Shown: positions 1 through 7,879 of the stretch, piece after piece
Layout: each line of letters starts with the position of its first letter
How positions within the stretch are numbered: position 1 is the stretch's first letter
Assembly (NCBI GenBank): GCA_030667555.1
Contig: DAOUVR010000010.1
Span: forward strand, 1-13,350
Length of the DNA stretch: 13,350 nucleotides
Direction of reading: 5' to 3'
From: Dehalococcoidia bacterium
GTDB taxonomy: Bacteria; Chloroflexota; Dehalococcoidia; E44-bin15
The notes under the pieces: model-generated
Databases searched by the model: none
What the model was told of the DNA's origin: nothing
The model's input: only the letters and a program-made list of their open reading frames with translations
Position numbers and translations under genes: made by a program

Positions 1-21
1 GGCGGGTTTCAAACCCGCCCC
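1..21. repeat. Palindromic intergenic repeat at left edge
   Basis: Bases 1-9 and 11-19 are perfect inverted copies (GGCGGGTTT / AAACCCGCC) around a single C, so the structure forms a GC-rich stem with a small T/A loop. The run of C continues to 21, suggesting that the palindrome extends leftwards beyond the window. It resembles short palindromic intergenic repeats of many environmental genomes. It could also be part of a terminator for a gene to the left, but no T-run follows on the + strand. Confidence 0.6.
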
Positions 22-76
22 TACGCAGAATGACATATACCTACCCGTTCTGGGGTGTGGTTCTGGAGGGCACCCA

Positions 77-91
77 CAATTACCGTAATTG
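77..91. promoter_or_regulatory. Small perfect dyad, possible operator
   Basis: CAATTAC and GTAATTG (77-83 and 85-91) are perfect inverted arms around one C. The AT-rich 7-bp arms look like a transcription-factor half-site pair. It sits about 110 bp upstream of the -35 box of the transporter promoter, so a role there is only a guess. No regulator gene is visible nearby. Confidence 0.25.
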
Positions 92-199
92 CCTGATTCA
101 TAAAGCGCTCTCGGCCAATGAATTGGGCAAATACATTTTTGAACTCCCTGTCCCTCTAACTCCATCCACATGAGATTGCTTCGTCAATTAGATTAGAGG

Positions 200-229
200 T
201 TGACTTCCCACCTAAACCTGTGTTATAAA
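200..229 (+). promoter_or_regulatory. Sigma-70-type promoter of the tungstate/molybdate transporter
   Basis: TTGACT at 200-205 (5 of 6 to the -35 consensus) is followed after 18 bp by TATAAA at 224-229. A TG at 221-222 makes the -10 box extended. A start near 236 would put the aptamer (249) only about 13 nt into the transcript, as expected for a riboswitch leader. Position and match are seen in the sequence; activity is inferred. Confidence 0.7.
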
Positions 230-248
230 CTGGAAAAAGCTCTTCGAG

Positions 249-359
249 CTGCCACGCCTAAACCAGGTTTGGGGCATGGCGGGTAGCCGGTAGACTGAAA
301 GTCTCGAGGGTATAGGTAGAAATGCCTGTGCCTCCCGCGATTGGAAAGGAGAGCGGCAG
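249..359 (+). ncRNA. Moco/Tuco riboswitch aptamer (moco RNA motif)
   Basis: The 3' half, from AGAAATGCC near 318 through GCCTCCC (330-336) to TTGGAAAGGAG (341-351), closely matches the conserved 3' half of the E. coli moaA Moco RNA as I remember it (AGAAAUG, GCCUCCCG, UGGAAAGG). The ends can pair as P1: CTGCC 249-253 with GGCAG 355-359. Inner hairpins are visible at 292-304 (AGACT/AGTCT) and 314-327 (AGGT/GCCT). The family senses molybdenum or tungsten cofactor; a tungstate/molybdate transporter downstream fits. Which of the two cofactors it senses cannot be told from sequence alone. The conserved GAAAGGAG (344-351) is complementary to 380-387 in the terminator, giving a transcription-termination OFF switch by inference. 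Confidence 0.85.
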
Positions 360-375
360 AACGTTTCGTGTACGT

Positions 376-404
376 ATGCCTCCTTTCGGAGGCATTTCTT
401 TGTT
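376..404 (+). terminator. Intrinsic terminator, riboswitch expression platform
   Basis: ATGCCTCC (376-383) and GGAGGCAT (388-395) form a perfect 8-bp stem with a TTTC loop, followed by TTTCTTTGTT. It lies between the aptamer and the first gene, 108 nt before its start. Its 5' arm and loop (380-387, CTCCTTTC) can instead pair with aptamer bases 344-351. Its 3' arm GGAGGCA (388-394) can also pair with TGCCTCC at 329-335 in the aptamer, an exact copy of the terminator 5' arm at 377-383. Either alternative would prevent terminator formation. Confidence 0.8.
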
Positions 405-494
405 CTGGAACAGGGTTTTGAAATGAGGAATTTGGTGGCTGTTGGTGACGATTTGATAAATACAAACGCCTTTTATTATTTGGTCAGGTTTGAG

Positions 495-502
495 AAAGGA
501 GG
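495..502 (+). promoter_or_regulatory. Ribosome binding site deciding the wtpB start
   Basis: AAAGGAGG is a near-perfect Shine-Dalgarno. It ends 9 nt before ATG 512 but only 3 nt before the in-frame GTG at 506, so ATG 512 is the better start. Confidence 0.8.
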
Positions 503-511
503 ATTGTGGCA

Positions 512-1315
512 ATGATTGGGCAAATCTGGAGATGGCTGGCTCAAAGAAGGTTGACCATCACGTTCCTTCTCCTGGGGACAATTATCCTGCTCTTTATCTT
601 TGTTCCGTTGACCAAGACTATCTTCTCCTCCAGTCCCTCACTCCTATGGAAAACATTGCTTGAGGGGGAGGTGATAAGCTCCATTTGGCTCACTCTTTAT
701 ACCGCTCTAATAGCCACGGTGGTGGGGCTTGTCCTTGGAGTTCCCCTGGCCTATTTTCTGGCGCGCCATAGTTTTCGGGGGAAACGATTTGTAGAGGCGC
801 TTATAGATGTTCCCATTGTGGTGCCCCACACCGCGGCAGGCATCGCCCTCCTCTTCGTCTTTGGAGAAAATTTCGCTGTAGGGCGAGCTTTTCACTCCAT
901 CGGCATCGATTTTGTGTTGTCGGTTCCTGGGATAGTAATAGCCATGCTCTTCGTCAGCGTCCCCTTTCTTATCAACTCGGCAAAGCAGGGATTTGAAAAG
1001 GTGGACGAGCGGCTGGAGAAGGTGGCACGCACCTTGGGCGCCTCACCATGGCAGACCTTCTTCAGGGTATCGTTGCCCCTTGCCAAAGGAAGCATATTTG
1101 GCGGAAGCGTGATGATGTGGGCTCGAGGTATCAGCGAGTTCGGGGCAGTTCTGGTCCTCTGCTCATATCCCACGATTGCTCCTATTCTGGTCTACACCCG
1201 ACTTGAGGAATATGGGCTCGACTATGCCCTGCCTGTCGCAACTATCCTCATTATAATATGTCTGGTCGTCTTTGTTGGGCTGAGAAGCTTTGCCTATCGC
1301 AGGGAGAAAGCATGA
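512..1315 (+). CDS. wtpB: Tungstate/molybdate ABC transporter, permease subunit
   Basis: This 267-aa integral membrane protein is the channel-forming subunit of an importer for tungstate or molybdate. Hydrophobic segments are visible at about residues 15-33, 57-84, 98-118, 134-155, 195-216 and 238-257. The cytoplasmic coupling loop that docks on the ATPase is clear at about 167-190 (ARTLGAS then a conserved Pro). The sequence WARGISEFGAVL (203-214) is typical of the WtpB/ModB permeases. ATG 512 is chosen over GTG 506 because of the Shine-Dalgarno spacing. It is first in a three-gene unit behind a Moco/Tuco riboswitch and terminator, and its stop overlaps the ATPase start (ATGA). ModB/TupB are the alternatives; the WtpA-type partner favours wtp naming. 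Family assignment is firm, the metal is inferred. Confidence 0.9.
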   Translation: MIGQIWRWLAQRRLTITFLLLGTIILLFIFVPLTKTIFSSSPSLLWKTLLEGEVISSIWLTLYTALIATVVGLVLGVPLAYFLARHSFRGKRFVEALIDVPIVVPHTAAGIALLFVFGENFAVGRAFHSIGIDFVLSVPGIVIAMLFVSVPFLINSAKQGFEKVDERLEKVARTLGASPWQTFFRVSLPLAKGSIFGGSVMMWARGISEFGAVLVLCSYPTIAPILVYTRLEEYGLDYALPVATILIIICLVVFVGLRSFAYRREKA

Positions 1316-2358
1316 TAGAGATAAAGAACCTAACAGTGGATCTAGGTAGCTTTCTTCTTAAAGATATCAATCTAAAGGTGGGGAAGGGAGAGTACTTCAT
1401 AATCCTGGGACCGACAGGAGCGGGGAAGACTATCCTGCTTGAGTCTATAGCCGGGCTCTATCCCATAAAGAGCGGCGAGATTTGGCTCGACGGGAGAGAG
1501 GTCACTGCTCTTGAGCCTGAGAAAAGGGGGATTGGATTCGTTTATCAAGATTACGTACTCTTCCCCCACCTCTCAGTGAAGGATAACCTCATCTTCGGGT
1601 TGAGGCAGAGGGGACGACCAAAGGAGGAGATGCAAAGGGTAGCGGAGTGGCTAGCTGACCTTCTTGGGGTGAGCCACCTTCTGCAGCGAAGGCCCGATAC
1701 ATTGAGCGGTGGCGAGAGGCAGAAGGTAGCTCTGGCGAGGGCGCTATCTGTCAGCCCCGGGGTGTTGCTAGTGGATGAGCCATTGAGCGCCCTCGACCCA
1801 CAGACCAGGGAGGGCATGCAGCAGGAGTTGAGGCGGGTACACCAGCGACTGAAGGCGACGATCATCCATGTTACCCATGATTTTGAGGAGGCCATCGCAT
1901 TGGGTGATCGAATTGCTGTTCTTAATGAGGGTCACATCGTTCAGGTAGGAACACCGGAGGATATCTTCCGCCATCCCAACTCAGAGTTTGTCGCCCGCTT
2001 TTCAATGACTCACAATATCTTCGCCGGCGATGTGCAGCAAAGCTCGGATGGAATAACTCTCTTCGTCATTGATGATTCGGAATTTGAGGTGGTAACCGAG
2101 CTTAGGGGCAGGCTTCACGCCTCCATTCGCCCCGAGGACATCCTTGTCTCAAAGGAACCGCTCATCTCCAGTGCTCGAAACTCACTTAAGGGTACCATAA
2201 CATCTATTAGCGACCACGGTTCAACCATACACCTCACGGTGAGCACACCACTTGATTTCGTGTGTATAGTTACACGCCGTTCGTTCGATGAACTAAATAT
2301 AGAGAAAGAAGTTGAAGTTTACATAACATTCAAGGCGTCGTCAGTCCATATATTTTAG
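1312..2358 (+). CDS. wtpC: Tungstate/molybdate ABC transporter, ATP-binding subunit
   Basis: This 348-aa cytoplasmic ATPase powers oxyanion import. All ABC motifs are intact: Walker A GPTGAGKT (33-40), Q-loop Gln79, signature LSGGE (131-135), Walker B VLLVDE (151-156), D-loop SALD (159-162) and switch His189. After residue 230 comes a C-terminal regulatory extension with SIRPEDI (271-277) and a TOBE/MOP-like fold to about 348, as in ModC/WtpC. In a characterised archaeal ModBC this domain binds the oxyanion and shuts transport; the same may apply here by inference. The start at 1312 overlaps the permease stop by 4 nt (ATGA), with AGGGAG at 1301-1306 as ribosome site. The same frame is open upstream to an in-frame ATG at 1258, but that would overlap the permease by 58 nt and is rejected. 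Confidence 0.92.
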   Translation: MIEIKNLTVDLGSFLLKDINLKVGKGEYFIILGPTGAGKTILLESIAGLYPIKSGEIWLDGREVTALEPEKRGIGFVYQDYVLFPHLSVKDNLIFGLRQRGRPKEEMQRVAEWLADLLGVSHLLQRRPDTLSGGERQKVALARALSVSPGVLLVDEPLSALDPQTREGMQQELRRVHQRLKATIIHVTHDFEEAIALGDRIAVLNEGHIVQVGTPEDIFRHPNSEFVARFSMTHNIFAGDVQQSSDGITLFVIDDSEFEVVTELRGRLHASIRPEDILVSKEPLISSARNSLKGTITSISDHGSTIHLTVSTPLDFVCIVTRRSFDELNIEKEVEVYITFKASSVHIF

Positions 2359-2371
2359 TAAGGAGACCAAG

Positions 2372-3415
2372 ATGAAAATAGGCTTACTTGGCATCATAGC
2401 GCTAGCTGTGATGTTTGCTTTGCTGATAGGCAGCGGTTGCACTTCGCCACCGAGCCTGATAATCCTTCATGCTGGAAGCCTATCGGTTCCATTGGACAAG
2501 ATTGCTGAGAATTTCGAGGAACTGAATCCCGGGGTAACGGTTGTCACCGAATCGGCGGGGAGCCGCACTACAATAAGGAAAGTAACCGAGCTGGGCAGGC
2601 CGTGTGATATCATTGGCTCAGCCGACTACAAAGCCATCGAGGAACTGATGTTCCCAGATTGGGCCGAGTGGTATATATGTTTCGCCCAAAACCAGATGGT
2701 CATCGCCTACCGGGATGGCGCTCCCTTCGCCGATGACATAAGAAATGGCGAGCGTACCTGGTATGACGTCCTACGCAATGAGGACGTTACCTTCGGGCAT
2801 GCTAACCCCGATGCCGACCCGTGCGGCTACCGCACGCTCATGGTAGTTCAGTTGGCCGAAAAGTACTATTACGATGAAGCCGAGGACTTTGGTCTGACCC
2901 CTGATGTTAATGCCGCTGACCTTTATGACACCCTCATTGCTGTGCCGCAGGGTGGGACAGAAATGGATCGGGGCAGGATCGGAGGAGGTTGGGGAGAGGT
3001 GGTAAAGCCCAAGTCGGTCGACCTCCTGTACCTGCTCGAGTCGGGAGACCTGGATTATGCCTTTGAGTATCGCTCCGTGGCCCAGCAGCACGAGTTTGAA
3101 TATATTGAGCTCCCTACGGAAATAGACCTATCAAGCCTTGAGTTCGAGGAATTCTATGCTAAGGCCCAGGTGGAGGTCACCGGCAGTGAGCCAGGACTAA
3201 CTAGCGTTTTAACCGGGGAACCCATCGTCTATGGGCTCACCATCCCTAGGAATGCCCCTCATCCAGAACTGGCGATAGATTTCGTGGAATTCATACTCAG
3301 TTCGGATGGGCAGGCGATAATGGAGAATTGCGGCCAGCCAGCAATGGTGCCGGCGGTGGCTAGCGACCCAGAAAAGGTTCCAGAAGAGCTCAGGGATTAT
3401 ATTAATCGCCCATAA
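2372..3415 (+). CDS. wtpA: Tungstate/molybdate-binding lipoprotein (WtpA family)
   Basis: This 347-aa substrate-binding protein captures tungstate/molybdate outside the membrane and delivers it to the permease. The N-terminus is a lipoprotein signal: Lys2, a hydrophobic stretch 5-19, and Cys23 in IGSGC as the likely lipidation site (Gly at -3 is slightly atypical). The mature part shows the WtpA-type motifs HAGSL (33-37), SAGS (61-64), FAQNQMVIAY (104-113) and NPDADPCGYR (145-154), whose Asp region lies in the oxyanion site of archaeal WtpA/ModA structures. A ribosome site TAAGGAG (2359-2365) precedes ATG 2372. It is last in the operon, while many wtp operons have it first. Its 3' end overlaps the convergent yjbQ gene by 14 bp. 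WtpA-like proteins bind tungstate strongly and also molybdate. Confidence 0.92.
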   Translation: MKIGLLGIIALAVMFALLIGSGCTSPPSLIILHAGSLSVPLDKIAENFEELNPGVTVVTESAGSRTTIRKVTELGRPCDIIGSADYKAIEELMFPDWAEWYICFAQNQMVIAYRDGAPFADDIRNGERTWYDVLRNEDVTFGHANPDADPCGYRTLMVVQLAEKYYYDEAEDFGLTPDVNAADLYDTLIAVPQGGTEMDRGRIGGGWGEVVKPKSVDLLYLLESGDLDYAFEYRSVAQQHEFEYIELPTEIDLSSLEFEEFYAKAQVEVTGSEPGLTSVLTGEPIVYGLTIPRNAPHPELAIDFVEFILSSDGQAIMENCGQPAMVPAVASDPEKVPEELRDYINRP

Positions 3416-3818
3416 TCTGAAGGACGAGCTCTCTGGAGCGGGGGCGATTGTCGAAATCCACCAGCACTATCTGCTGCCAGGTGCCCAGGTGAAGCGACTT
3501 GTTGGTGAACGGCACCACTAAAGAGGGGCCCAAGAGCGAGGCCCTAACATGCGAGTGTCCGTTGCCATCTCCCCAAGCTCGGTCATGCTGATAAGGGATA
3601 TTCCTGGGGGCATTCCTTTCCCACATATCCTGAAAATCGCTCAGCAGCCCGGGTTCATTCTCGATTGTGGTTACCCCACCGGTCGAGCCGGCAACGAAGA
3701 TGGTTACTGTCCCTGAATTGATACCGGAGCCAGAAACCTCCTGCTTCACCTGGCCGGTGATGTCAATGATGTCGCAGTTTCCCTTGGTGCGAAGGTCCAT
3801 TTTCTTTGTAACCACCAT
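3402..3818 (-). CDS. yjbQ: YjbQ-family protein (UPF0047)
   Basis: This 138-aa single-domain protein belongs to the YjbQ/UPF0047 family, whose members form small trimeric barrels; some show weak thiamine-phosphate synthase activity. The hallmark segment HDRAWGDGNGHSHVRASLLG (78-97) carries the clustered His/Asp residues, and LGTWQQIVLVDFDNRPR (111-127) is the conserved end. Where many members read HTTA, this one has AGSTGG (43-48), so one conserved His is absent; the IENEPG that follows suggests a known subgroup, not a damaged gene. The start ATG 3818 follows GGAAG by 8 nt and lies one base after the pyrK stop; an upstream in-frame start at 3866 would overlap pyrK and is rejected. It is last in the pyrimidine operon. 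Its cellular role here is unknown. Confidence 0.88.
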   Translation of the reverse strand: MVVTKKMDLRTKGNCDIIDITGQVKQEVSGSGINSGTVTIFVAGSTGGVTTIENEPGLLSDFQDMWERNAPRNIPYQHDRAWGDGNGHSHVRASLLGPSLVVPFTNKSLHLGTWQQIVLVDFDNRPRSRELVLQIMGD

Positions 3819-3819
3819 T

Positions 3820-4602
3820 TTAGTCGCTTCCTTTTTTACCCCTCCAAATGATGTCCTCCAGTTCAAACACGGGGCCGTCCTGGCACACCAACTTCATGCC
3901 TTGCCTGGTCTTTATAGCGCAGCCCAGGCACACGCCGAACCCACAGCCCATTCTGGCCTCCATTGAGACCTGAACCGACTTCCCCTTTATCGAGGTTTGG
4001 CTTGACATAACCTCATACATGGCAACGGGGCCGCAGGCAAAGACTTGATCAGCCTTGCCAGTGAAATTGGCTAACAGGTCAGTTGCCATGCCCTTTTTGC
4101 CGGCTGAACCATCCTCTGTGGCAACCAGAAGATCGATCCCAGGAGGGAGCAGATGGGCTGGGTAAAGCTGGTCTTGGGTGGGTGCCCCTAAGATCAGAGT
4201 GACATGCGCTCCCCTCGCCAGTTCATTCTCGGCAAGAGAGACCAACGGGGCAACCCCAATGCCGCCGGCAACTAAGAGCAAATGACGTGACTGGACCCTG
4301 AAGCTGTGACCCAGCGGCCCCAGTAGGTCGATCTCATCTCCTTCTTTGCGCTGGGCGAGCCACTTTGTTCCCCGGCCAATAATGGAGAAGAGGAGAGCGA
4401 ACTGGATGGGGGAGGCAAGTGGGGACACCCGGTGGATGGCCAGGGGGCGCCTGAGCAAAGGATCATGGTCTTCGCCGGTGCGCACCATAACAAACTGCCC
4501 CGGCCTGTATTCAGAGGCGATTTCAGGGGCCTGAGCCCACAGGAGGTGAATATCGGGCAGGATTTCGCTGTTTGAGAGAACAGTGGCAAGAATCTGCTTC
4601 AA
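3820..4602 (-). CDS. pyrK: Dihydroorotate dehydrogenase B, electron transfer subunit
   Basis: This 260-aa iron-sulfur flavoprotein passes electrons from dihydroorotate oxidation in PyrD to NAD+. The N-terminal FAD domain has RRPLAIHRV (51-59); the nucleotide domain has VAGGIGVAPLV (111-121) and CGP (190-192). The C-terminal 2Fe-2S site has Cys220, Cys225, Cys228 and Cys240 with the PyrK spacing. The start is TTG at 4602, supported by AAGGG (4610-4614) 7 nt upstream; a nearby GTG in another frame meets a stop at once. It follows carB by 13 nt. Unusually, no pyrD follows: the next gene is yjbQ. PyrD must lie elsewhere if this is a type 1B dehydrogenase. Other ferredoxin-reductase-like proteins share the fold, but the four-Cys pattern and operon point to PyrK. 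Confidence 0.92.
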   Translation of the reverse strand: MKQILATVLSNSEILPDIHLLWAQAPEIASEYRPGQFVMVRTGEDHDPLLRRPLAIHRVSPLASPIQFALLFSIIGRGTKWLAQRKEGDEIDLLGPLGHSFRVQSRHLLLVAGGIGVAPLVSLAENELARGAHVTLILGAPTQDQLYPAHLLPPGIDLLVATEDGSAGKKGMATDLLANFTGKADQVFACGPVAMYEVMSSQTSIKGKSVQVSMEARMGCGFGVCLGCAIKTRQGMKLVCQDGPVFELEDIIWRGKKGSD

Positions 4603-4615
4603 GCGGTCACCCTTT

Positions 4616-7600
4616 TTATTCCGTTAGATATTCCCTTAAGGGCTGGACAGAAAAGCTCTGCTCACCGTTGGTTGAAGCCTCCACAGCGGCCTTCAACGTG
4701 TCAAGCGAGGTGAAGCAGGGGACCCGCTTCTCTGCGGCGACGCGGCGAATCTGAAAGCCATCGGCTAAGGGACCTCGCTCCCCGGTAATGGTATTGACCA
4801 CTCCTTTGACGGTGCCATCACGAATGACGTCCAAGATATCGGGGTGTCCCTCGCCCAGTTTCTTACTTATCATAGTTATTGGCATTCCCTCCGCCTCAAT
4901 CATCGCCGCCGTGCCCTCAGTAGCATACAGGTTGTAGCCCAGAGAAGAGAGCTGTCGTATGATGGGCAGCGCTTCCGGCTTGTCGTGATCGGCGATGCTG
5001 AGCAAAATGGAGCCCTCCAAAGGTAGCATCAGGTCGGCAGCCAATAGCGCCTTTGCCAGGGCGGCGCCAAAGGTGTAGTCCACCCCCATAACCTCACCTG
5101 TCGATTTCATCTCAGGGCCGAGATAGGTATCCACACCACCCAGCTTGGACATGGAGAAGACTGGTGCCTTAATGGCGACCAGGTTTTGCGTCTTCCAAAG
5201 ACCCCCTTTATAGCCCTGCTCCTTCAAGCTCTGTCCCAGCATCACCTTGGTCGCTATCCGAACCATCGGCACTCGAGTAACCTTGCTTATGAACGGGATG
5301 GTTCGACTCGCCCGCGGATTGACCTCCAGAACATAGACTGAGGAGACCTCGTCCTCGGGCATGATCACATATTGAATATTGATCAGCCCTTTCACATGAA
5401 GCCCCAACCCAATACGTGTTGAATATTCCACGAGGGTTTGCACTTCATCATTGGTGAGACTTAAGGCAGGATAGACCGCCATAGAGTCTCCGCTGTGCAC
5501 CCCAGCCCGCTCGATATGCTCCATAATTCCCGGGATGAGCACCTGCTCTCCATCGCAAATGGCATCAAGCTCCACCTCTTTTCCCTCAAGGTATTTGTCT
5601 ATGAGCACAGGATGTCTGGAGTGCGTCTCCATAGCAAGCTTCATGTAGTGAATTACCTCAGTGGCGTTGTGAACGATCTCCATGGCTCTACCCCCAAGCA
5701 CGTAGCTGGGGCGGACGAGAACGGGGTAGCCGATTAGCTTGGCTACATTGAGCGCTTCTTCGACGGAGGTGGCCGTAGAACCAGGAGGCTGGGGAATACC
5801 AAGTCGGTTCATCAGGTTTTCAAAGCGGTGGCGGTCCTCCGCTTCGTCGATAGCCTCGACGCTGGAGCCAAGAATGGGCATGCCACTGCGGAATAGGGGC
5901 TCTGCCAGATTGATCGCCGTTTTCCCCCCGAATTGCACCATCGTGGGGGTGGAAGCAATCCCCTCATTCTCAAGGACATCGCGCACGCTTTCCTCATCCA
6001 GAGCCTCAAAGTAGAGGCGATCCGATGTATCGAAGTCGGTGGACACTGTCTCTGGAGTAGAATTAATAATGATGCTCTTATAACCCGCCTCCTGAAGGGC
6101 CCAGGAGGAGTGAACACAGCAATAGTCGAACTCAATCCCCTGGCCAATGCGAATGGGGCCTGAGCTAATGACCACTGCTTTATTCCCCTTCAGAGGCTCA
6201 GCCTCATTCTCCCTCTCGTACGTGCTATAGAAGTAGGTGCTCTCGGCGTCGAATTCGGCAGCGCAGGTGTCCACCATCTTGTACACAGGGAGGATTTGCC
6301 AGTTATAACGTAGGTCGCGGACCTGCTCCGGCAACCTGTCTGCCAGTGTCCCTATCTGCTCATCGGAGAATCCAAGGCGCTTTGCCTCCCAGAGGAGTTG
6401 TGGGGTCAGCGGCTCAGAGAGGAGATGTCTCTCCATCTGGACGATGTTGTTGAGCTTGTACATGAACCATGGGTCGATGGCCGTCTCTATTGACAACTGG
6501 TCGGGGCTCACTCCTCGCCTCAACGAGGCCATAATGGCCCACAGGCGGAGGTCGCTGGGCTCGAGTGGGGACTCGTCCTTCCAGCTCGGGTCCTCCCAGA
6601 GTAGGGACTTACCTCCTATCTCCAGCGAGCGCACCGCTTTCTGCAGCGCTGCCTCAAAGGTGCGGTCGATGGCCATCACCTCGCCGGTAGCCTTCATCTG
6701 GATGCCGATATAGCGATCGCCGGAGGCGAACTTGTCGAAGGGCCAGCGGGGGATTTTGACCACCATGTAGTCCAGAGCCGGCTCGAAGGCGGCCATCGTC
6801 TTGCCGGTTACCTGATTGACGATCTCATCCAGCCTTTTCCCCACGGCGATCTTGGCGGCGACGCGGGCAATGGGATAGCCTGTTGCCTTGGAGGCCAGGG
6901 CCGAGCTGCGGCTGACGCGTGGGTTGACCTCGATGACATAGTATGGGGGGCATCCGTCCTTCACATGTTCATAGAGGTTGCCGCTGCCACCCGGCGGCCA
7001 ATGGTCTGCAAGCATGGGATGGGGGGCGAGGGCAAATTGGATATTGCAGCCGCCTTCCACCCCCAGCGCTTTTATTATCCTGATGCTGGCCGAGCGCAGC
7101 GCCTGATATTCGTTGTCCGAGAGGGTCTGAGACGGAGCGATGACAATGCTATCACCGGTGTGCACCCCCATGGCGTCGATGTTTTCCATATTGCAGATGG
7201 TGATGCAGTTATCAGCCCCATCCCTCATCACCTCATACTCTATCTCCTTCCAGCCGACAACGCTTTTCTCCACCAGGATCTGGTGGGCAGGACTTACCGC
7301 CAGCCCGATGGCGGCGATGTATTCAAACTCATCCATAGTGGCGGCGTGGCCACCGCCGGTGCCGCCAAGGGTATAGGCGGGGCGGATAACTACGGGCAGA
7401 CCTATGGCCTCGACTGCCTGGCGCGCCTCCTCCATGCTGGTGGCGATAGTGCTCTCGGGAACCGGCTCACCGATATCCTCAAGCATCTTCTTGAATAGCT
7501 CTCTGTCCTCTGCCTTGCGGATAGTATCGATGGGGGTGCCCAGAGAGCGCACATTGTATTTGTCAAGAATGCCGGCATTGGCCAGGTCAACAGCCAGGTT

Positions 7601-7879
7601 GAGCCCTGTTTGCCCACCCAGGGTGGGGAGGAGTCCGTCAGGGCGCTCCCGCTCGATAATGCGGGCAATCACATCGACCGTAAGTGGCTCGATGTAGACG
7701 ATATCGGCGATGCCCTCGTCGGTCATGATGGTGGCCGGGTTGGAGTTGACCAGCACCGAGGTCACGCCCTCCTCGCGGAGCGCCTTGCACGCCTGAGTGC
7801 CGGCGTAGTCGAACTCCGCCGCCTGCCCGATCACGATGGGCCCCGAGCCGATAACAAGGACTTTATTTACTTCAGCCAT
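4616..7879 (-). CDS. carB: Carbamoyl phosphate synthase, large subunit
   Basis: This 1087-aa enzyme makes carbamoyl phosphate from bicarbonate, two ATP and ammonia supplied by CarA. Both halves are complete: the first carboxyphosphate unit (1-400, with [17 protein letters not shown] at 11-27 and [11 protein letters not shown] at 316-326), an oligomerisation region (about 420-550), the second carbamate unit (565-940, [15 protein letters not shown] at 581-595 and [10 protein letters not shown] at 851-860), and a C-terminal MGS-type allosteric domain (about 952-1087; [10 protein letters not shown] at 1027-1036, VPCFTSLDT at 1053-1061). The usual length is about 1070 aa. The extra residues are mainly a Pro/Gly-rich loop at about 285-314, roughly 22 residues longer than in E. 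coli, just before the first IEVNPR. The start ATG lies inside the end of the preceding gene (8-nt overlap). Confidence 0.97.
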   Translation of the reverse strand: MAEVNKVLVIGSGPIVIGQAAEFDYAGTQACKALREEGVTSVLVNSNPATIMTDEGIADIVYIEPLTVDVIARIIERERPDGLLPTLGGQTGLNLAVDLANAGILDKYNVRSLGTPIDTIRKAEDRELFKKMLEDIGEPVPESTIATSMEEARQAVEAIGLPVVIRPAYTLGGTGGGHAATMDEFEYIAAIGLAVSPAHQILVEKSVVGWKEIEYEVMRDGADNCITICNMENIDAMGVHTGDSIVIAPSQTLSDNEYQALRSASIRIIKALGVEGGCNIQFALAPHPMLADHWPPGGSGNLYEHVKDGCPPYYVIEVNPRVSRSSALASKATGYPIARVAAKIAVGKRLDEIVNQVTGKTMAAFEPALDYMVVKIPRWPFDKFASGDRYIGIQMKATGEVMAIDRTFEAALQKAVRSLEIGGKSLLWEDPSWKDESPLEPSDLRLWAIMASLRRGVSPDQLSIETAIDPWFMYKLNNIVQMERHLLSEPLTPQLLWEAKRLGFSDEQIGTLADRLPEQVRDLRYNWQILPVYKMVDTCAAEFDAESTYFYSTYERENEAEPLKGNKAVVISSGPIRIGQGIEFDYCCVHSSWALQEAGYKSIIINSTPETVSTDFDTSDRLYFEALDEESVRDVLENEGIASTPTMVQFGGKTAINLAEPLFRSGMPILGSSVEAIDEAEDRHRFENLMNRLGIPQPPGSTATSVEEALNVAKLIGYPVLVRPSYVLGGRAMEIVHNATEVIHYMKLAMETHSRHPVLIDKYLEGKEVELDAICDGEQVLIPGIMEHIERAGVHSGDSMAVYPALSLTNDEVQTLVEYSTRIGLGLHVKGLINIQYVIMPEDEVSSVYVLEVNPRASRTIPFISKVTRVPMVRIATKVMLGQSLKEQGYKGGLWKTQNLVAIKAPVFSMSKLGGVDTYLGPEMKSTGEVMGVDYTFGAALAKALLAADLMLPLEGSILLSIADHDKPEALPIIRQLSSLGYNLYATEGTAAMIEAEGMPITMISKKLGEGHPDILDVIRDGTVKGVVNTITGERGPLADGFQIRRVAAEKRVPCFTSLDTLKAAVEASTNGEQSFSVQPLREYLTE

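Noticed and set aside
1..171. A 57-residue cysteine-rich open frame on the minus strand (from ATG 171, open past the left edge), and an overlapping frame ending near 27
   Set aside because: No ribosome binding site precedes the ATG. The frame runs through the edge palindrome, so its last residues are repeat translation, and I recognise no family. It might be a fragment of a gene to the left, but this cannot be supported.
3667..3966. A 99-residue + strand frame over the yjbQ-pyrK junction
   Set aside because: It is antisense to two well-recognised genes and has no recognisable protein content.
6965..7498. A 177-residue open frame on the + strand opposite carB
   Set aside because: It lies wholly within the antisense of conserved carB sequence, has no family resemblance, and its length is explained by the codon bias of carB.
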